This document shows, piece by piece, positions 1 to 9,065 of a stretch of DNA of 49,235 nt. The position numbers were made by a program, and so were the translations under genes. The stretch is from Luminiphilus sp. (lineage in GTDB: Bacteria > Pseudomonadota > Gammaproteobacteria > Pseudomonadales > Halieaceae). Numbering within the stretch: the stretch's first letter is position 1; each line of letters opens with the position of its first letter. The notes below the pieces were generated by a model. That model saw only the letters and a program-made list of their open reading frames with translations. It was not told the origin of the DNA and did no database searches. The stretch is taken from assembly GCA_016779445.1 (NCBI GenBank), contig JADHNP010000011.1, positions 1-49,235 of the forward strand, written 5' to 3'.

Positions 1-359
1 TTAAATTCCAGTTCGTTGGGGAGTCGAGCGATAAAGTCGGTGCCGTCACTCAAGCTGTGGGTTTGCCATGCAAAACGCGCCATGAGCTTATCTCCGGGCG
101 AGTACTCGACATGCTTCGATTCTATGACTTCGGCCAAGACCAATCCCATGACCGGCTCATTAAGCGCCATTGCGGGCAGCACCTCATCGCCTGAGTCCTC
201 ATTCATCCAGTTGCGAAAACCCGCATCGAGTGAAATGAAGTCGTTGCGCGTGAGGAAGTACCCCTTCTCCACCTCGGGTAGCGGTGTCACTTCAATGGCA
301 AAGTCAGCTTCAACCGGATTACCTTTTGGCCGACGTGCCAGAATCACGGATTGCATCAT
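1..359 (-). CDS. NADP-dependent oxidoreductase, CurA/MDR family (5' part, runs off the window)
   Basis: Only the first 119 codons are in the window; the gene continues past base 1. The protein begins MMQSVILARRPKGNP and continues with a segment ending VEKGYFLTRNDFISLDAG. This resembles the N-terminus of zinc-independent medium-chain reductases of the CurA/prostaglandin-reductase/2-alkenal-reductase group, which reduce alpha,beta-unsaturated carbonyls with NADPH. The NADPH-binding Rossmann domain would lie outside the window and cannot be checked. A GGAC ribosome-binding site precedes the ATG at 359; the second ATG at 356 is an alternative start. The gene lies downstream of the TonB receptor on the same strand, behind an intrinsic terminator, so it is probably expressed by read-through or from a weak local promoter. 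The family call is from sequence style and is fairly secure; the substrate is unknown. Confidence 0.75.
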   Translation of the reverse strand, partial: MMQSVILARRPKGNPVEADFAIEVTPLPEVEKGYFLTRNDFISLDAGFRNWMNEDSGDEVLPAMALNEPVMGLVLAEVIESKHVEYSPGDKLMARFAWQTHSLSDGTDFIARLPNELEF

Positions 360-413
360 TTCGAGGTCCTTTTTTATTTTTGCTTTCCTGAGAAAGACTG
401 TCTTATCAGACAG

Positions 414-436
414 AAAAAAGCCACCCGAAGGTGGCT
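414..436 (-). terminator. Intrinsic terminator of the TonB-dependent receptor gene
   Basis: Read on the minus strand, a 7-bp stem (AGCCACC/GGTGGCT) with a TTCG tetraloop is followed directly by a run of T. It starts about 20 bases after the receptor stop codon. A second small hairpin (CTGTCT/AGACAG, 398-413) follows it in the leader of the CurA-like gene. Confidence 0.85.
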
Positions 437-457
437 ATTTGAGTGAGTGCAGGATGC

Positions 458-2680
458 TCAGAACTCGTAACCAATGGTTACGCCGAACTGTTGTCTGGGC
501 GCAAGCTCGGTCCATGTGAAAGAGCCAGTGGTAAATCTTCGTTGCTCACGATTCCCATCCTCCAGCACATCTGTTCCATAAACGATAAATTTGAATGTGC
601 CATTTTCAGTGTCGCGTAAGTAGGTAGCTGAAATATCAAGGGCTTCCCAACTGGGTATTGTGACCCTTGGGAACGTCGCTGGGTCGTAAATTGCCCAAGG
701 GGTTTGAGTATACACCTCGTCTTGAAAGCTGAAGTTAGCGGCAAAAATAACTTCGCCGCCTAACATCTGTGTCCTTTGCTCGCCACTGATGCTGTATGTT
801 AGCTCGGGCGCGTATAACATATTAGCGTTCCCCGATACGTCCACACCATTGTAGTCGTAGGTGTCAAAACTGGTGTCGAGGGTCCCCAAGGATAGTCTCA
901 GGGTAGTTGCCGCCGAAGGCATCCAAACAGCCTCAATTTCAACCCCATCTTGGCTAGTTTCACCAACATTCTTGATATAAGAGCATGTTATCCCAGCCGC
1001 ATCCTCCTCGGCACCACCTTTGCCGCACTCTGGAAAGCTAGCAGGCGTAACTACATTGAGCTGCATGTCGGTGTAGTCGGCGTTGAAGTAAGTAATGTTG
1101 AATTGAGTATTCTCGGTTGGGTTCGTTCTTAAACCGATCTCTATACTTTCTACGTCTTCAGACTGGTAGGGTGCAACCTCTGACGGGGTTGTGCCTCGGT
1201 TGAAGAAGCCGCCGCTACGGAAGCCAGTCGAGTAGGAAACGTAACCCATACCCTTTGAGAACTCTTTCTGTAGAACGGCTCGATAGGTAATGTTGTCGTC
1301 AGAAAAAGAGGGTGTTGCATACATTTGAAGCACGCTGGGATCTGTATTGTTAGCAATTCGATCCGCGTCTCCGACTACTGGGGGCCACGAATATGACTCC
1401 ATTTTTTTATCTTCATCCGTATAACGTGCTCCAAGGGTAACCGACCAGTCGTTGGCAAAATCGTAGGTTAATTCGCCATACAAGGCCTGAGCCTCTGCCT
1501 CATGGTTTACTGTAAATGGTTGAATCGGCCCTGAAGTAATGAAGGAATCTGCCTCCAGATAGTAGAGTCCAGCCACGTAGCTAAGCGGGCCATCGGAAGT
1601 AGAGCTTAGTTGCAGCTCGTGAGAGGTTTGCTTGAAATCTTGGAATCTATTTACTGGAAAGAAAATAGTGCTGGATCCCCATGAAGATTCATGCACCTCT
1701 TCCTCATAATCCATGATCCCCATAGTATATTTAAGCTGATGGGCACTAAGATTATGGGTAATGACTAAGGTTGTATTGTTCCCCCACATGTAGGCCTCTA
1801 ATGGGTTCAATTGAGGCGATGTTTTCCAGTCGTTGGACTGTGATGTCTCGTAACCAGTTAAAGCCTCTGGAAAAGGTCCTACCATTAAGTTATCCGGAGC
1901 GATTGTATCGTGATCGTAATCGTCATAAGTTAGCAATACTGACGTGTCATCAGAGATATCAAATCTTACGCTGGCGGATATTGTGGTGGAGTCTCGGAAA
2001 TCACGCCGATCCTGCAAGGTTGTGTTGTAAACATGAGAGTCTGACTGAATGTTTTTAAATGCTAGTTTCAGTCCTCCTCGGTCTCCAAGTGGCATGTTCA
2101 CGACCCCTTTGATGTCCGTCATGTCCTGATCACCGAAAGTACCTTGTAGTTTTGCACCCCATTCTCCAGTGGGTTTAGTTCTAGTTACATTAATTACACC
2201 ACCGATAGTGTTCCTGCCGAATAGCGTTCCCTGAGGACCTCGCAGTACTTCAACTGACTCAACGTCAAACATGTCGAACACGGCGCCAGAATTGCTCGCC
2301 ATGAAAACGCCATCAACAGCAACGCCGACAGTAGGCTCTAGAGACTTCTCGATATCATCGAAACCGATCCCTCTAATGGTGGCGCTGAGAGATTCTGACC
2401 CTATGTAGGTCTCATGCAGTTCGACATTTGGCACCATCTTGTCGATGTCAGTGGTGCGTTGAATAGAGCCACGCTCAAGCTGATTAGGCGTTAGTGCAGT
2501 AACGGCCACGGGCACGTCCTGAAGTGATTCCTGTCGCTTACGCGCTGTTACCACGACCTCCTCAATCAGGCTTTCCTGCGCTTGAGCATTGGGGGCGATA
2601 GTCACTGAACAGACAGTTCCTGTCGCAGCGATGGTGATCGCTAAGGCAATAGGGGATTTACATGACAAAATGTCTCTCAT
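458..2680 (-). CDS. TonB-dependent outer-membrane receptor
   Basis: A 740-residue outer-membrane transporter expected to import a scarce ligand using TonB-ExbBD energy. A signal peptide (about residues 1-34, ending ANAQA) is followed by the segment EEVVVTARKRQESLQDVPVA. This is typical of the large receptor families of sphingomonads and marine gammaproteobacteria. The plug domain shows VEVLRGPQGTLFGRNTIGG at about residues 145-165. The rest is a beta-barrel rich in Tyr/Trp/Asp with a terminal aromatic (YEF at the C-terminus), as expected for BAM insertion. The start is supported by a GGAG site 6 bases upstream and a sigma70-like promoter at 2772-2800. Length is normal for the family. The ligand cannot be read from the sequence; no siderophore or B12 gene is adjacent. 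The neighbouring CurA-like reductase is the only hint of a shared pathway. Confidence 0.92.
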   Translation of the reverse strand: MRDILSCKSPIALAITIAATGTVCSVTIAPNAQAQESLIEEVVVTARKRQESLQDVPVAVTALTPNQLERGSIQRTTDIDKMVPNVELHETYIGSESLSATIRGIGFDDIEKSLEPTVGVAVDGVFMASNSGAVFDMFDVESVEVLRGPQGTLFGRNTIGGVINVTRTKPTGEWGAKLQGTFGDQDMTDIKGVVNMPLGDRGGLKLAFKNIQSDSHVYNTTLQDRRDFRDSTTISASVRFDISDDTSVLLTYDDYDHDTIAPDNLMVGPFPEALTGYETSQSNDWKTSPQLNPLEAYMWGNNTTLVITHNLSAHQLKYTMGIMDYEEEVHESSWGSSTIFFPVNRFQDFKQTSHELQLSSTSDGPLSYVAGLYYLEADSFITSGPIQPFTVNHEAEAQALYGELTYDFANDWSVTLGARYTDEDKKMESYSWPPVVGDADRIANNTDPSVLQMYATPSFSDDNITYRAVLQKEFSKGMGYVSYSTGFRSGGFFNRGTTPSEVAPYQSEDVESIEIGLRTNPTENTQFNITYFNADYTDMQLNVVTPASFPECGKGGAEEDAAGITCSYIKNVGETSQDGVEIEAVWMPSAATTLRLSLGTLDTSFDTYDYNGVDVSGNANMLYAPELTYSISGEQRTQMLGGEVIFAANFSFQDEVYTQTPWAIYDPATFPRVTIPSWEALDISATYLRDTENGTFKFIVYGTDVLEDGNREQRRFTTGSFTWTELAPRQQFGVTIGYEF

Positions 2681-2730
2681 GGGAACTCCAGATTTTAATA
2701 ATTATGATTAACGCAAGGATTCGCTAACTT

Positions 2731-2753
2731 CCCCTGTTGCATTTATGCAGGGG
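2731..2753 (-). promoter_or_regulatory. Hairpin in the TonB receptor leader
   Basis: A perfect 6-bp inverted repeat (CCCCTG/CAGGGG) encloses an 11-base loop. It lies between the predicted transcription start (about 2765) and the receptor start codon at 2680. There is no T-run after it on the minus strand, so it is not a terminator. It could affect messenger stability or bind a regulator; this is inference. Confidence 0.35.
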
Positions 2754-2771
2754 AGTGGTGCAATTCCGTTA

Positions 2772-2800
2772 ATGCTAACACTGCGGCTAAAAAGATGCAA
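2772..2800 (-). promoter_or_regulatory. Predicted sigma70 promoter of the TonB receptor gene
   Basis: On the minus strand a -35 element TTGCAT (2800-2795) and a -10 element TAGCAT (2777-2772) are separated by 17 bases. The predicted start at about 2765 leaves a leader of about 85 bases before the ATG at 2680. Confidence 0.45.
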
Positions 2801-2920
2801 ACAGCGCTGATTGTTTTTTTTGCTCGCGTTTAAGGTAGGTCTACCAGACACTTTATTAACAGCGTTTTCGCTGGCTTAACAGCTACAAAGTGGGCCAATA
2901 GGGGCCTTGGTTTGGGTTGT

Positions 2921-3328
2921 TTAGACCCCCGGGTTCAGCTCAAAACAAGCAGTCTCAGAATCTGCGGGGAGCCAGTCACGGGCTGTGCTCGTCCAGCAAG
3001 TGGTTCCTACAGATAACCAACTGGTGTCCTCCATGCCACCCGCTTTGATAAAGATCTGCCCCGGTAGTTCGTCAACAAACGTGAACATCTGGCTACCGCA
3101 CTTGGGACAGAACCCGCGGTTGACATGTGAACCCTCAAAACCCAGTGACGCAAAGGTCTTGTACTCGCCCGAGATGGAGACCGCGTCCAAAGGAAACAAG
3201 ATGACAGTTGCTTTGCCTGACCCCGTCACTCTTTGGCAGTCTTTGCAGTGACAATGCAATCCGAAGCCGACTTGGGTCTCGTCAAACTCATACTGTACAT
3301 CGCCGCATAAGCAGTGGCCTTTTTGCAT
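2921..3328 (-). CDS. GFA-family zinc protein (glutathione-dependent formaldehyde-activating enzyme-like)
   Basis: A 135-residue protein of the GFA/CENP-V fold. Its zinc-binding cysteines are clear: C6-x-C8 (HCLCGD), a C26-x-C28-x2-C31 cluster (HCHCKDC), and FCPKC near residues 93-97. GFA proteins bind zinc. Some add formaldehyde to glutathione, but many small bacterial members have no known substrate, so the enzymatic role here is not certain. The ATG at 3328 is preceded by a strong GAGGAG site. It is transcribed in the same direction as the alpha/beta hydrolase upstream, with about 110 bases between them. A weak hairpin (CAGCG/CGCTG, 2860-2873) lies after the stop but lacks a T-run. Confidence 0.82.
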   Translation of the reverse strand: MQKGHCLCGDVQYEFDETQVGFGLHCHCKDCQRVTGSGKATVILFPLDAVSISGEYKTFASLGFEGSHVNRGFCPKCGSQMFTFVDELPGQIFIKAGGMEDTSWLSVGTTCWTSTARDWLPADSETACFELNPGV

Positions 3329-3437
3329 TATTTGTCTCCTCTTTTAGTCTTTTTATTGATCTAACTTTATCAGGCTTTATTGTTGATCGAGCAGACGGTC
3401 ACGGCCTTTTGTGTTCCTCAATGGGAGACCTGAGCGT

Positions 3438-4391
3438 TTACTCAACTAGCCCGGCCATACGCCTAATGGCTTGGTAGCGGGTGGCCCAGATCCGCTGACT
3501 GAGGCGCGCCTTCGGGGCAAAGAGCTCTGAGGCGTGGTATGCACCTGTCCAGAGATGAAACTCCACCGGGACGCCGGCCGCAGAGAGTCGCTGCACAAGG
3601 GTAATGTCCTCATCGCGAAATAAGTCGAGGTCGCCCACGTCGATATAAGTGGGAGGCAAATTGCTAAGATCATCTGCACGCGCTGGCGCGGCATAGGCGT
3701 CAGCCTCCACCCCCCCTAGATACCAGTTCCACGCCTCGATCGAACCCGCTCGATCCCAAATGCCAATATTCAGCACCTCGTGAGAAGAGCGCGTGTTGTG
3801 CCGATCGTCAATCATGGGATAAATCGGCAAAAGATATGCTAGCGCAGGACCACCACGATCCCGCAGCATTAGGGCGGTCGCGAGTGCGAGGCCGCCGCCT
3901 GCGGAGGCGCCCATCAGCCCAATATTGGTGGGATCCATGCCTAATGCTTCGGCATTTGCGAATACCCAAGTCACGCCTGCATAGCAATCCTCGGGAGCCG
4001 CGGGGTAGGGACACTCTGGCGCCTTTCGGTAGTCGATAGAGGCAATGGGGATATTGAGCTCAGTGGCCGCTTCGCGCAGGTTCTCGTCTTGGCTCTCGAG
4101 GTCTCCCATGATCATGCCGCCTCCATGAATATAAATAAGCCCGGGCGCTGTGGCGGCCGCTGTTTTCGGCCGATAAAGTCTCAGTGTCAATTCACCATCT
4201 GGACCCACGTACCGATGCTCAGAAGTCTGCAGCTGAGGGAAGTTGCCTTTCGGTGCTCCTGCGCGCGCTGCCGACATGGCGGTACGGCGAGCGACAATAT
4301 CAGGGATAACGTTAAACCCGCCGGGAAGTGCCTCCCAGAGGGCTTCTAGAGGGGGTCTGCTCTCGGTATCAATGCGGTCCCAAAGTGACAT
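3438..4391 (-). CDS. Alpha/beta hydrolase, hormone-sensitive-lipase-like (family IV esterase)
   Basis: A 317-residue carboxylesterase of the HSL/lipase-3 family. The oxyanion-hole motif HGGG is at residues 89-92 (YIHGGGMIMG). The nucleophile elbow GASAG places Ser163. An Asp in DVGDLDLF and a His in TGAYHASELF complete the expected triad near the C-terminus. No signal peptide is seen, so the enzyme should be cytoplasmic and act on short acyl esters. The open frame extends upstream to 4460, but the ATG at 4391 has an AGGAG site 7 bases away, gives the normal family length and is preferred. The gene stands alone between the GFA protein and nrdB, and the substrate is unknown. Confidence 0.85.
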   Translation of the reverse strand: MSLWDRIDTESRPPLEALWEALPGGFNVIPDIVARRTAMSAARAGAPKGNFPQLQTSEHRYVGPDGELTLRLYRPKTAAATAPGLIYIHGGGMIMGDLESQDENLREAATELNIPIASIDYRKAPECPYPAAPEDCYAGVTWVFANAEALGMDPTNIGLMGASAGGGLALATALMLRDRGGPALAYLLPIYPMIDDRHNTRSSHEVLNIGIWDRAGSIEAWNWYLGGVEADAYAAPARADDLSNLPPTYIDVGDLDLFRDEDITLVQRLSAAGVPVEFHLWTGAYHASELFAPKARLSQRIWATRYQAIRRMAGLVE

Positions 4392-4492
4392 TGCTTTGCT
4401 CCTTTTCCGTTGGGGAGCGAGTGTAGCGTCCTGTGACCAGAAAAATGAACACTTTGACAATGTGAAAGAAAAGAGGAGGGCGCTGTGCCTAC

Positions 4493-4514
4493 AAAAAAGG
4501 GCGCCGAAGCGCCC
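4493..4514 (-). terminator. Intrinsic terminator of the nrdAB operon
   Basis: On the minus strand GGGCGC-TTCG-GCGCCC forms a 6-bp GC-only stem with a TTCG tetraloop. It is followed by six T residues, starting about 18 bases after the nrdB stop codon. Confidence 0.88.
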
Positions 4515-4532
4515 TTGTATGAAGTTAAACGG

Positions 4533-5777
4533 TTAATCCCAACTAAGTGCACCACCGGTTTGGTATTCAATGACGCGTGTCTCGAAAAAGTTCTTCTCCT
4601 TGCGTAAATCCATGATTTCTGACATCCAGGGGAAAGGGTTCTGCACGCCCGGGAACTGCTCGGTCAGGCCCAATTGGGATAGCCTACGATTGGCGATAAA
4701 GTGCAGGTATTCTTCCATCATTGCGGCGTTCATCCCTAGTACGCCTCGAGGCATCGTGTCTCGTGCGTACTCGATTTCGATTGCCGTGCCCTCGAGTATC
4801 ATTTGTGTCACCTCTTCTTTGAACTCAGGCGTCCACAGTCTGGGATTCTCAAGCTTAATCTGATTGATGACGTCTATGCCAAAATTCAGGTGCATCGACT
4901 CATCACGCAAAATGTACTGGAACTGCTCTGCAACACCGGTCATTTTGTTACGCCGGCCCATAGAGAGTATCTGGGTAAACCCACAGTAGAAGAAAATGCC
5001 TTCAGTAACCGCATAAAAACCGATCAGGTTTCGCAGTAGCTGCTGATCTGACTCCAAAGTGCCAGTATTGAAATTTGGATCTGATAAAATGTGCGTATGG
5101 CTAATAGACCAAGCGGCTTTCTTGGCGACCGACGGTACCTCGCGATACATATTAAATACTTCGCCTTCATCCATCCCGAGCGACTCAATACAGTACTGGT
5201 AGGCGTGCGTGTGGATCGCTTCCTCAAAGGCCTGGCGCAACAGATATTGGCGGCATTCAGGATTGGTCACCAAGCGGTAAATACCCAACACCAGATTGTT
5301 GGCCACTAGCGAATCAGCAGTAGAGAAGTATCCCAGAGAGCGCATAATAATGCGGCGCTCGTCCTCGCTCAGCCCCTCTTTGCTCCTCCAGGTGGCGACA
5401 TCCGCTGTCATATTAATTTCCTGTGGCATCCAATGATTGGCGCAGCCATCGAGATATTTTTGCCAAGCCCAGTCGTATTTGAACGGAACCAACTGATTAA
5501 GGTCAGCGCGACAATTGATCATGGCTTTTTCGTCTACCGACACGCGCGACGCGCCTATCTCCAACTCTTCTAAAGCTGCAGCGGTATCTATGTTGGCGAT
5601 AGCAGCTTCGGCTGCGTGCATCGCGTCAAGATCCGGTTCTGCTTCCGTTGCCTCTGCTGCGGGCGCTGAAGGTTCTTCAATCACGCTTTGTGCTGCTGCT
5701 GCTGCGGCGGCAACGACCGCAGGCTCCGGAGCCGATGCTGCGGTGTCGTCCTGGTTGTAATCTTCCCAAGTTAGCAT
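4533..5777 (-). CDS. nrdB: Ribonucleoside-diphosphate reductase, class Ia, beta subunit
   Basis: The 414-residue radical-generating subunit that pairs with NrdA to reduce ribonucleotides to deoxyribonucleotides under aerobic conditions. Di-iron ligands can be placed by spacing against E. coli NrdB: D155, E186, H189, E259, E293 and H296. Y193 stands at the tyrosyl-radical position, seven residues after E186 as Y122 follows E115 in E. coli, which supports class Ia. Residues about 12-75 form an Ala/Glu/Pro-rich extension with a run of seven alanines. It is not an ATP-cone. Pseudomonas-type NrdB proteins of similar length also have an N-terminal extension. The start at 5777 has an AGGAG site. It lies 29 bases after nrdA and is surely co-transcribed with it. 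Confidence 0.96.
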   Translation of the reverse strand: MLTWEDYNQDDTAASAPEPAVVAAAAAAAQSVIEEPSAPAAEATEAEPDLDAMHAAEAAIANIDTAAALEELEIGASRVSVDEKAMINCRADLNQLVPFKYDWAWQKYLDGCANHWMPQEINMTADVATWRSKEGLSEDERRIIMRSLGYFSTADSLVANNLVLGIYRLVTNPECRQYLLRQAFEEAIHTHAYQYCIESLGMDEGEVFNMYREVPSVAKKAAWSISHTHILSDPNFNTGTLESDQQLLRNLIGFYAVTEGIFFYCGFTQILSMGRRNKMTGVAEQFQYILRDESMHLNFGIDVINQIKLENPRLWTPEFKEEVTQMILEGTAIEIEYARDTMPRGVLGMNAAMMEEYLHFIANRRLSQLGLTEQFPGVQNPFPWMSEIMDLRKEKNFFETRVIEYQTGGALSWD

Positions 5778-5806
5778 TTTGCTTTGTCTCCTTTTACAGC
5801 GCGCCT

Positions 5807-8692
5807 TTATTGACAGGCTTCACAATCTGGGTCGTCCAGCGAGCAGGCCTGTGGCACTGGCGCAGGCTGTGGTGCTTCTGTAGTACTGGACACAGCGTTC
5901 AAATTGCCCGTGCTCACGGTTGATTTCTCGGTGCCGGTAGCGGCGAGTGATCGTAGATAGTAGGTGGTTTTCAAGCCGCTATACCAAGCCATACGGTAAG
6001 TCACGTCGAGCTTTTTCCCGCTTGCGTTATTAATGTAGAGATTGAGTGACTGGGCTTGATCAATCCACTTCTGTCGACGGCTGGCGCTGTCTACTAGCCA
6101 CCGTGGCTCGACCTCAAATGCAGTTGCGTATTTGGCTTTGAGGTCTGCTGGAATACGATCGATGCTTTGCACGCTACCGTCGTAGTACTTTAGGTCATTG
6201 ACCATTACTTTGTCCCACAGATCGCGGCTCTTCAGATCGTTGACCAAGTAGGGGTTAACCACTGTGAATTCCCCCGACAGGTTCGACTTCACGTAGAGGT
6301 TTTGATACGTCGGTTCAATCGACTGTGACACACCCGTTATATTGGCAATGGTCGCAGTGGGTGCGATCGCCATTACGTTCGAGTTGCGCATGCCCGCCGA
6401 GGCAACTTTGGCTTTGAGAGTGTCCCAATCAAGCGTCTTGTCTCGATTGACATTGATGTACTTCTCACCGCGCTGCTCGATCAGGATATCAAGTGAGTCC
6501 AGCGGGAAGATGCCTCTGCTCCAGAGCGAGCCGTCGTAGGAGGAGTAACTGCCACGCTCACTCGCCAGCTCACTTGAGGCCTCAATGGCATAGTAACTGA
6601 TCGCTTCCATAGATTTATCGGCGAAGTTGACCGCATCATCGGATCCATAAGGGGCATCCATACGATACAGAGCGTCTTGAAAACCCATCAAGCCCAGACC
6701 AATCGGGCGATGGCGGAAGTTCGATGTCTCTGCTTGCGGCACTGAGTAGTAATTGATGTCGATGACATTATCCAACATGCGGATAGCAGTGCGGACTGTG
6801 CTGCGGAGTTTGTCCAAATTCAGCTCTCCGTTTTCAATATGCTGAGGCAGATTGACCGAGCCAAGATTGCAGACAGCGATTTCTTCTGAGTTGGTATTGA
6901 GTGTTATTTCCGTACACAGGTTTGACGAATGCACCACTCCGCAATGCTGTTGGGGAGAGCGGAGATTGCAGGGGTCCTTGAAAGTCATCCAAGGGTGACC
7001 GGTCTCAAAGATCATTCCAAGCATCTTGCGCCAGAGATTTTGTGCTTTGAGCGTTTTGTACAATTTGATCTCGCCGCTTCGGGCCATCTGTTCATAGTGC
7101 TCGTAGCGCTCTTCAAATGCGGTGCCATACAGGTCATGAAGGTCGGGCGCATCATTTGGGGAAAACAGCGTCCATTCGCCGTCCTCAAATACCCGCTTCA
7201 TAAACAGGTCAGGGATCCAGTTTGCGGTATTCATGTCGTGGGTGCGGCGCCGGTCATCGCCCGTGTTCTTGCGCAGATCGAGGAATTCCTCGATGTCCAT
7301 ATGCCACGTTTCGAGATATGCACACACGGCCCCTTTGCGTTTGCCGCCCTGATTGACGGCGACGGCGGTGTCATTCACTACCTTTAAAAACGGAACAATG
7401 CCTTGGCTCTTGCCATTGGTGCCTTTAATGTAAGCGCCCAACGCCCTGACCGGCGTCCAGTCATTACCCAGACCCCCGGCGAATTTAGACAACATGGCAT
7501 TGTCTTGGATAGCGCCGTAAATCCCGAATAAATCATCCGGCACCGTGGTGAGGTAACAAGAACTAAGCTGGGGTCGCAACGTGCCGGAATTGAACAGCGT
7601 CGGCGTTGAGCTCATGTAATCAAATGACGACAGCAGCCGATAAAACTCAACAGCGCGAGCATTGGGGTCGTCTTCTCTCGTTGCCAATCCCATGGCTACC
7701 CGCATAAAGAAAATCTGAGGTAACTCGAAACGGATTTCGTCGCTGTGAATGAAGTAGCGGTCATAAAGTGTCTGCAAGCCAAGGTAAGTGAATTTCAGAT
7801 CGCGTTCAGCCTGCAATGCCTCTCCGAGCATATCTAGATCGAATTCCGCAAGATTAGGTGCCAGCAGCTCCAGTTCTATGCCACGGGAAATGTATGCTTT
7901 GAGTGCCTGCGGGTAGTAGGTTTCCATTTCCGCCTGCGTGGCACTCTCCGCCAAGCCGAGGAAGCTAAGGCCCTCAGCGCGAAGGTCATCCAGCAACAAC
8001 CGCGCGGCGGCATAGCTATAGTTGGGCTCCTGTTCGATCAGGGTACGCGCTGTGATGACTAGAGAAGTACTGCATTCTCTCGCTGTCACACCGTCGTAGA
8101 GGTTGCGCAGCGCCTCATCGATAATCGCCGATTCGCTCACGTCCTGCAGGCCTGCACAGGCTTCTCCCACGATGGTACCGACCCGTTCGATATCGAGTGG
8201 CTGCCTACTGCCATCAGCTTGCACGATATGTATCGCTTTTGCTGCCGCTTGCGATTCCGGCGACAGCGCTACGCGTGCGTCGCGCTCTTGACGTCTTGCC
8301 TCTCTATAGATGACATAGTCTCGAGCGATCTTGTGTTCCCCGCCGCGCATCAGCTCCAGTTCAACTTGATCCTGAATATCCTCTATGTGCAGTGTTCCGC
8401 CCGAGGGCATGCGTCGTTTAAAGGTGGCGACGACCTGAGCGGTCAGCTGAGCAACCGTTTCATGGATGCGGCTGCTCGCCGCAGCGGTACCGCCTTCCAC
8501 GGCCAGAAACGCTTTGGTGATCGCTACGGTGATTTTGCTGTCCTCAAACGGCACCACTGTGCCATTGCGTTTAATGACTCGGAGTTGTCCTGGGGCCGTC
8601 GCGGAAAGGCGAGTGGGGTTAGGATTTTCTGTGGTCGCTGCCGGTTTGGATGCGATGTTTTGTTGTTCTACTGACTCACTGCCTATTTGCAT
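5807..8692 (-). CDS. nrdA: Ribonucleoside-diphosphate reductase, class Ia, alpha subunit with two ATP-cones
   Basis: The 961-residue catalytic subunit. Two ATP-cone regulatory domains lie at about residues 37-128 (starting [15 protein letters not shown]) and 153-240 (starting [14 protein letters not shown]). The catalytic ten-stranded barrel follows. Active-site motifs include SSCYLTTV (redox Cys), NLCTEI (radical Cys with Asn and Glu) and CNLGSVNL (redox partner Cys). The C-terminal tail ends [12 protein letters not shown] and carries the CxxC that passes electrons from thioredoxin or glutaredoxin. Length and domain order match the Pseudomonas type. The ATG at 8692 has only a weak ribosome-binding site but gives the family's usual N-terminus. 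Upstream lies a promoter with likely NrdR boxes. Confidence 0.96.
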   Translation of the reverse strand: MQIGSESVEQQNIASKPAATTENPNPTRLSATAPGQLRVIKRNGTVVPFEDSKITVAITKAFLAVEGGTAAASSRIHETVAQLTAQVVATFKRRMPSGGTLHIEDIQDQVELELMRGGEHKIARDYVIYREARRQERDARVALSPESQAAAKAIHIVQADGSRQPLDIERVGTIVGEACAGLQDVSESAIIDEALRNLYDGVTARECSTSLVITARTLIEQEPNYSYAAARLLLDDLRAEGLSFLGLAESATQAEMETYYPQALKAYISRGIELELLAPNLAEFDLDMLGEALQAERDLKFTYLGLQTLYDRYFIHSDEIRFELPQIFFMRVAMGLATREDDPNARAVEFYRLLSSFDYMSSTPTLFNSGTLRPQLSSCYLTTVPDDLFGIYGAIQDNAMLSKFAGGLGNDWTPVRALGAYIKGTNGKSQGIVPFLKVVNDTAVAVNQGGKRKGAVCAYLETWHMDIEEFLDLRKNTGDDRRRTHDMNTANWIPDLFMKRVFEDGEWTLFSPNDAPDLHDLYGTAFEERYEHYEQMARSGEIKLYKTLKAQNLWRKMLGMIFETGHPWMTFKDPCNLRSPQQHCGVVHSSNLCTEITLNTNSEEIAVCNLGSVNLPQHIENGELNLDKLRSTVRTAIRMLDNVIDINYYSVPQAETSNFRHRPIGLGLMGFQDALYRMDAPYGSDDAVNFADKSMEAISYYAIEASSELASERGSYSSYDGSLWSRGIFPLDSLDILIEQRGEKYINVNRDKTLDWDTLKAKVASAGMRNSNVMAIAPTATIANITGVSQSIEPTYQNLYVKSNLSGEFTVVNPYLVNDLKSRDLWDKVMVNDLKYYDGSVQSIDRIPADLKAKYATAFEVEPRWLVDSASRRQKWIDQAQSLNLYINNASGKKLDVTYRMAWYSGLKTTYYLRSLAATGTEKSTVSTGNLNAVSSTTEAPQPAPVPQACSLDDPDCEACQ

Positions 8693-8790
8693 AAGTTGGG
8701 CTGCCTCTGAAACGCCATCTTGTCGAGTAATATCGCGCTATTTTCAGGGCGATACCGGGTTGTTGAGCTGTTCGTGTTTTTCTGGCTCAA

Positions 8791-8838
8791 CACCTATATA
8801 TAGGGGGTCTTGCTCTCGGAAACCCCAAGATAGGCGGG
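8791..8838 (-). promoter_or_regulatory. Probable pair of NrdR boxes at the nrdAB promoter
   Basis: Box 1 is centred on the perfect palindrome CCTATATATAGG (8793-8804), which matches the inner part of the NrdR consensus ACACWATATATWGTGT. Box 2 is CCCCAAGATAGGCGGG (8823-8838), a weaker match. The centres are 32 bases apart, three helical turns, which is the usual spacing of paired NrdR sites. Box 2 overlaps the predicted -10 element. The nrdR gene itself is not in this window. Confidence 0.55.
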
Positions 8839-8855
8839 TATGGGCCACAATGCAA
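8827..8855 (-). promoter_or_regulatory. Predicted sigma70 promoter of nrdAB
   Basis: On the minus strand TTGCAT (8855-8850) and TATCTT (8832-8827) are separated by exactly 17 bases. The -10 element lies inside the second NrdR-like box, so bound repressor would block RNA polymerase. Confidence 0.5.
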
Positions 8856-9065
8856 GCAGAGGATGCTGGGATTTTTTTGTGGGCAAACTGTGCGTAACTT
8901 TTCTTATGGGCCCTCAGTTCACGCCTAACTTATTGAGTTGCCAAGCGAAAAAAAAAGCATCCCTGTGAACGATCGAAGCTTCAATCAAAACTGCACCCCT
9001 TAAGCGAATAAGTAAATATTTTTGAAGTTCCCTGCCCCGGGGTATTTTTTCGTACTCGGCTTAAT

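Larger units (their letters stand above)
8693..9065. other. 373-base intergenic region between argF and nrdA
   Basis: The half nearest nrdA holds the predicted nrdA promoter and NrdR-like boxes (8791-8855) and a leader of about 130 bases. The half nearest argF holds a nine-A tract (8948-8956) and an imperfect 16-base palindrome around GAAGCTTC (8976-8983). After the argF stop on the minus strand I see no convincing intrinsic terminator; the T-run formed by the A tract has no good stem. No reading frame here looks like a gene. Confidence 0.6.

Noticed and set aside
16-519. Plus-strand open frame of 167 codons at the window start
   Set aside because: It lies opposite the CurA-like gene and the end of the TonB receptor, runs through the terminator hairpin, and its protein has no recognisable features.
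5540-5745. ATP-cone on NrdB as in some class Id enzymes
   Set aside because: The extension is Ala/Glu/Pro-rich and lacks the ATP-cone pattern; Y193 is at the radical position, which fits class Ia.
8219-8674. Plus-strand open frame of 151 codons opposite the nrdA N-terminus
   Set aside because: Overlaps the ATP-cone coding sequence in antisense and resembles no family.
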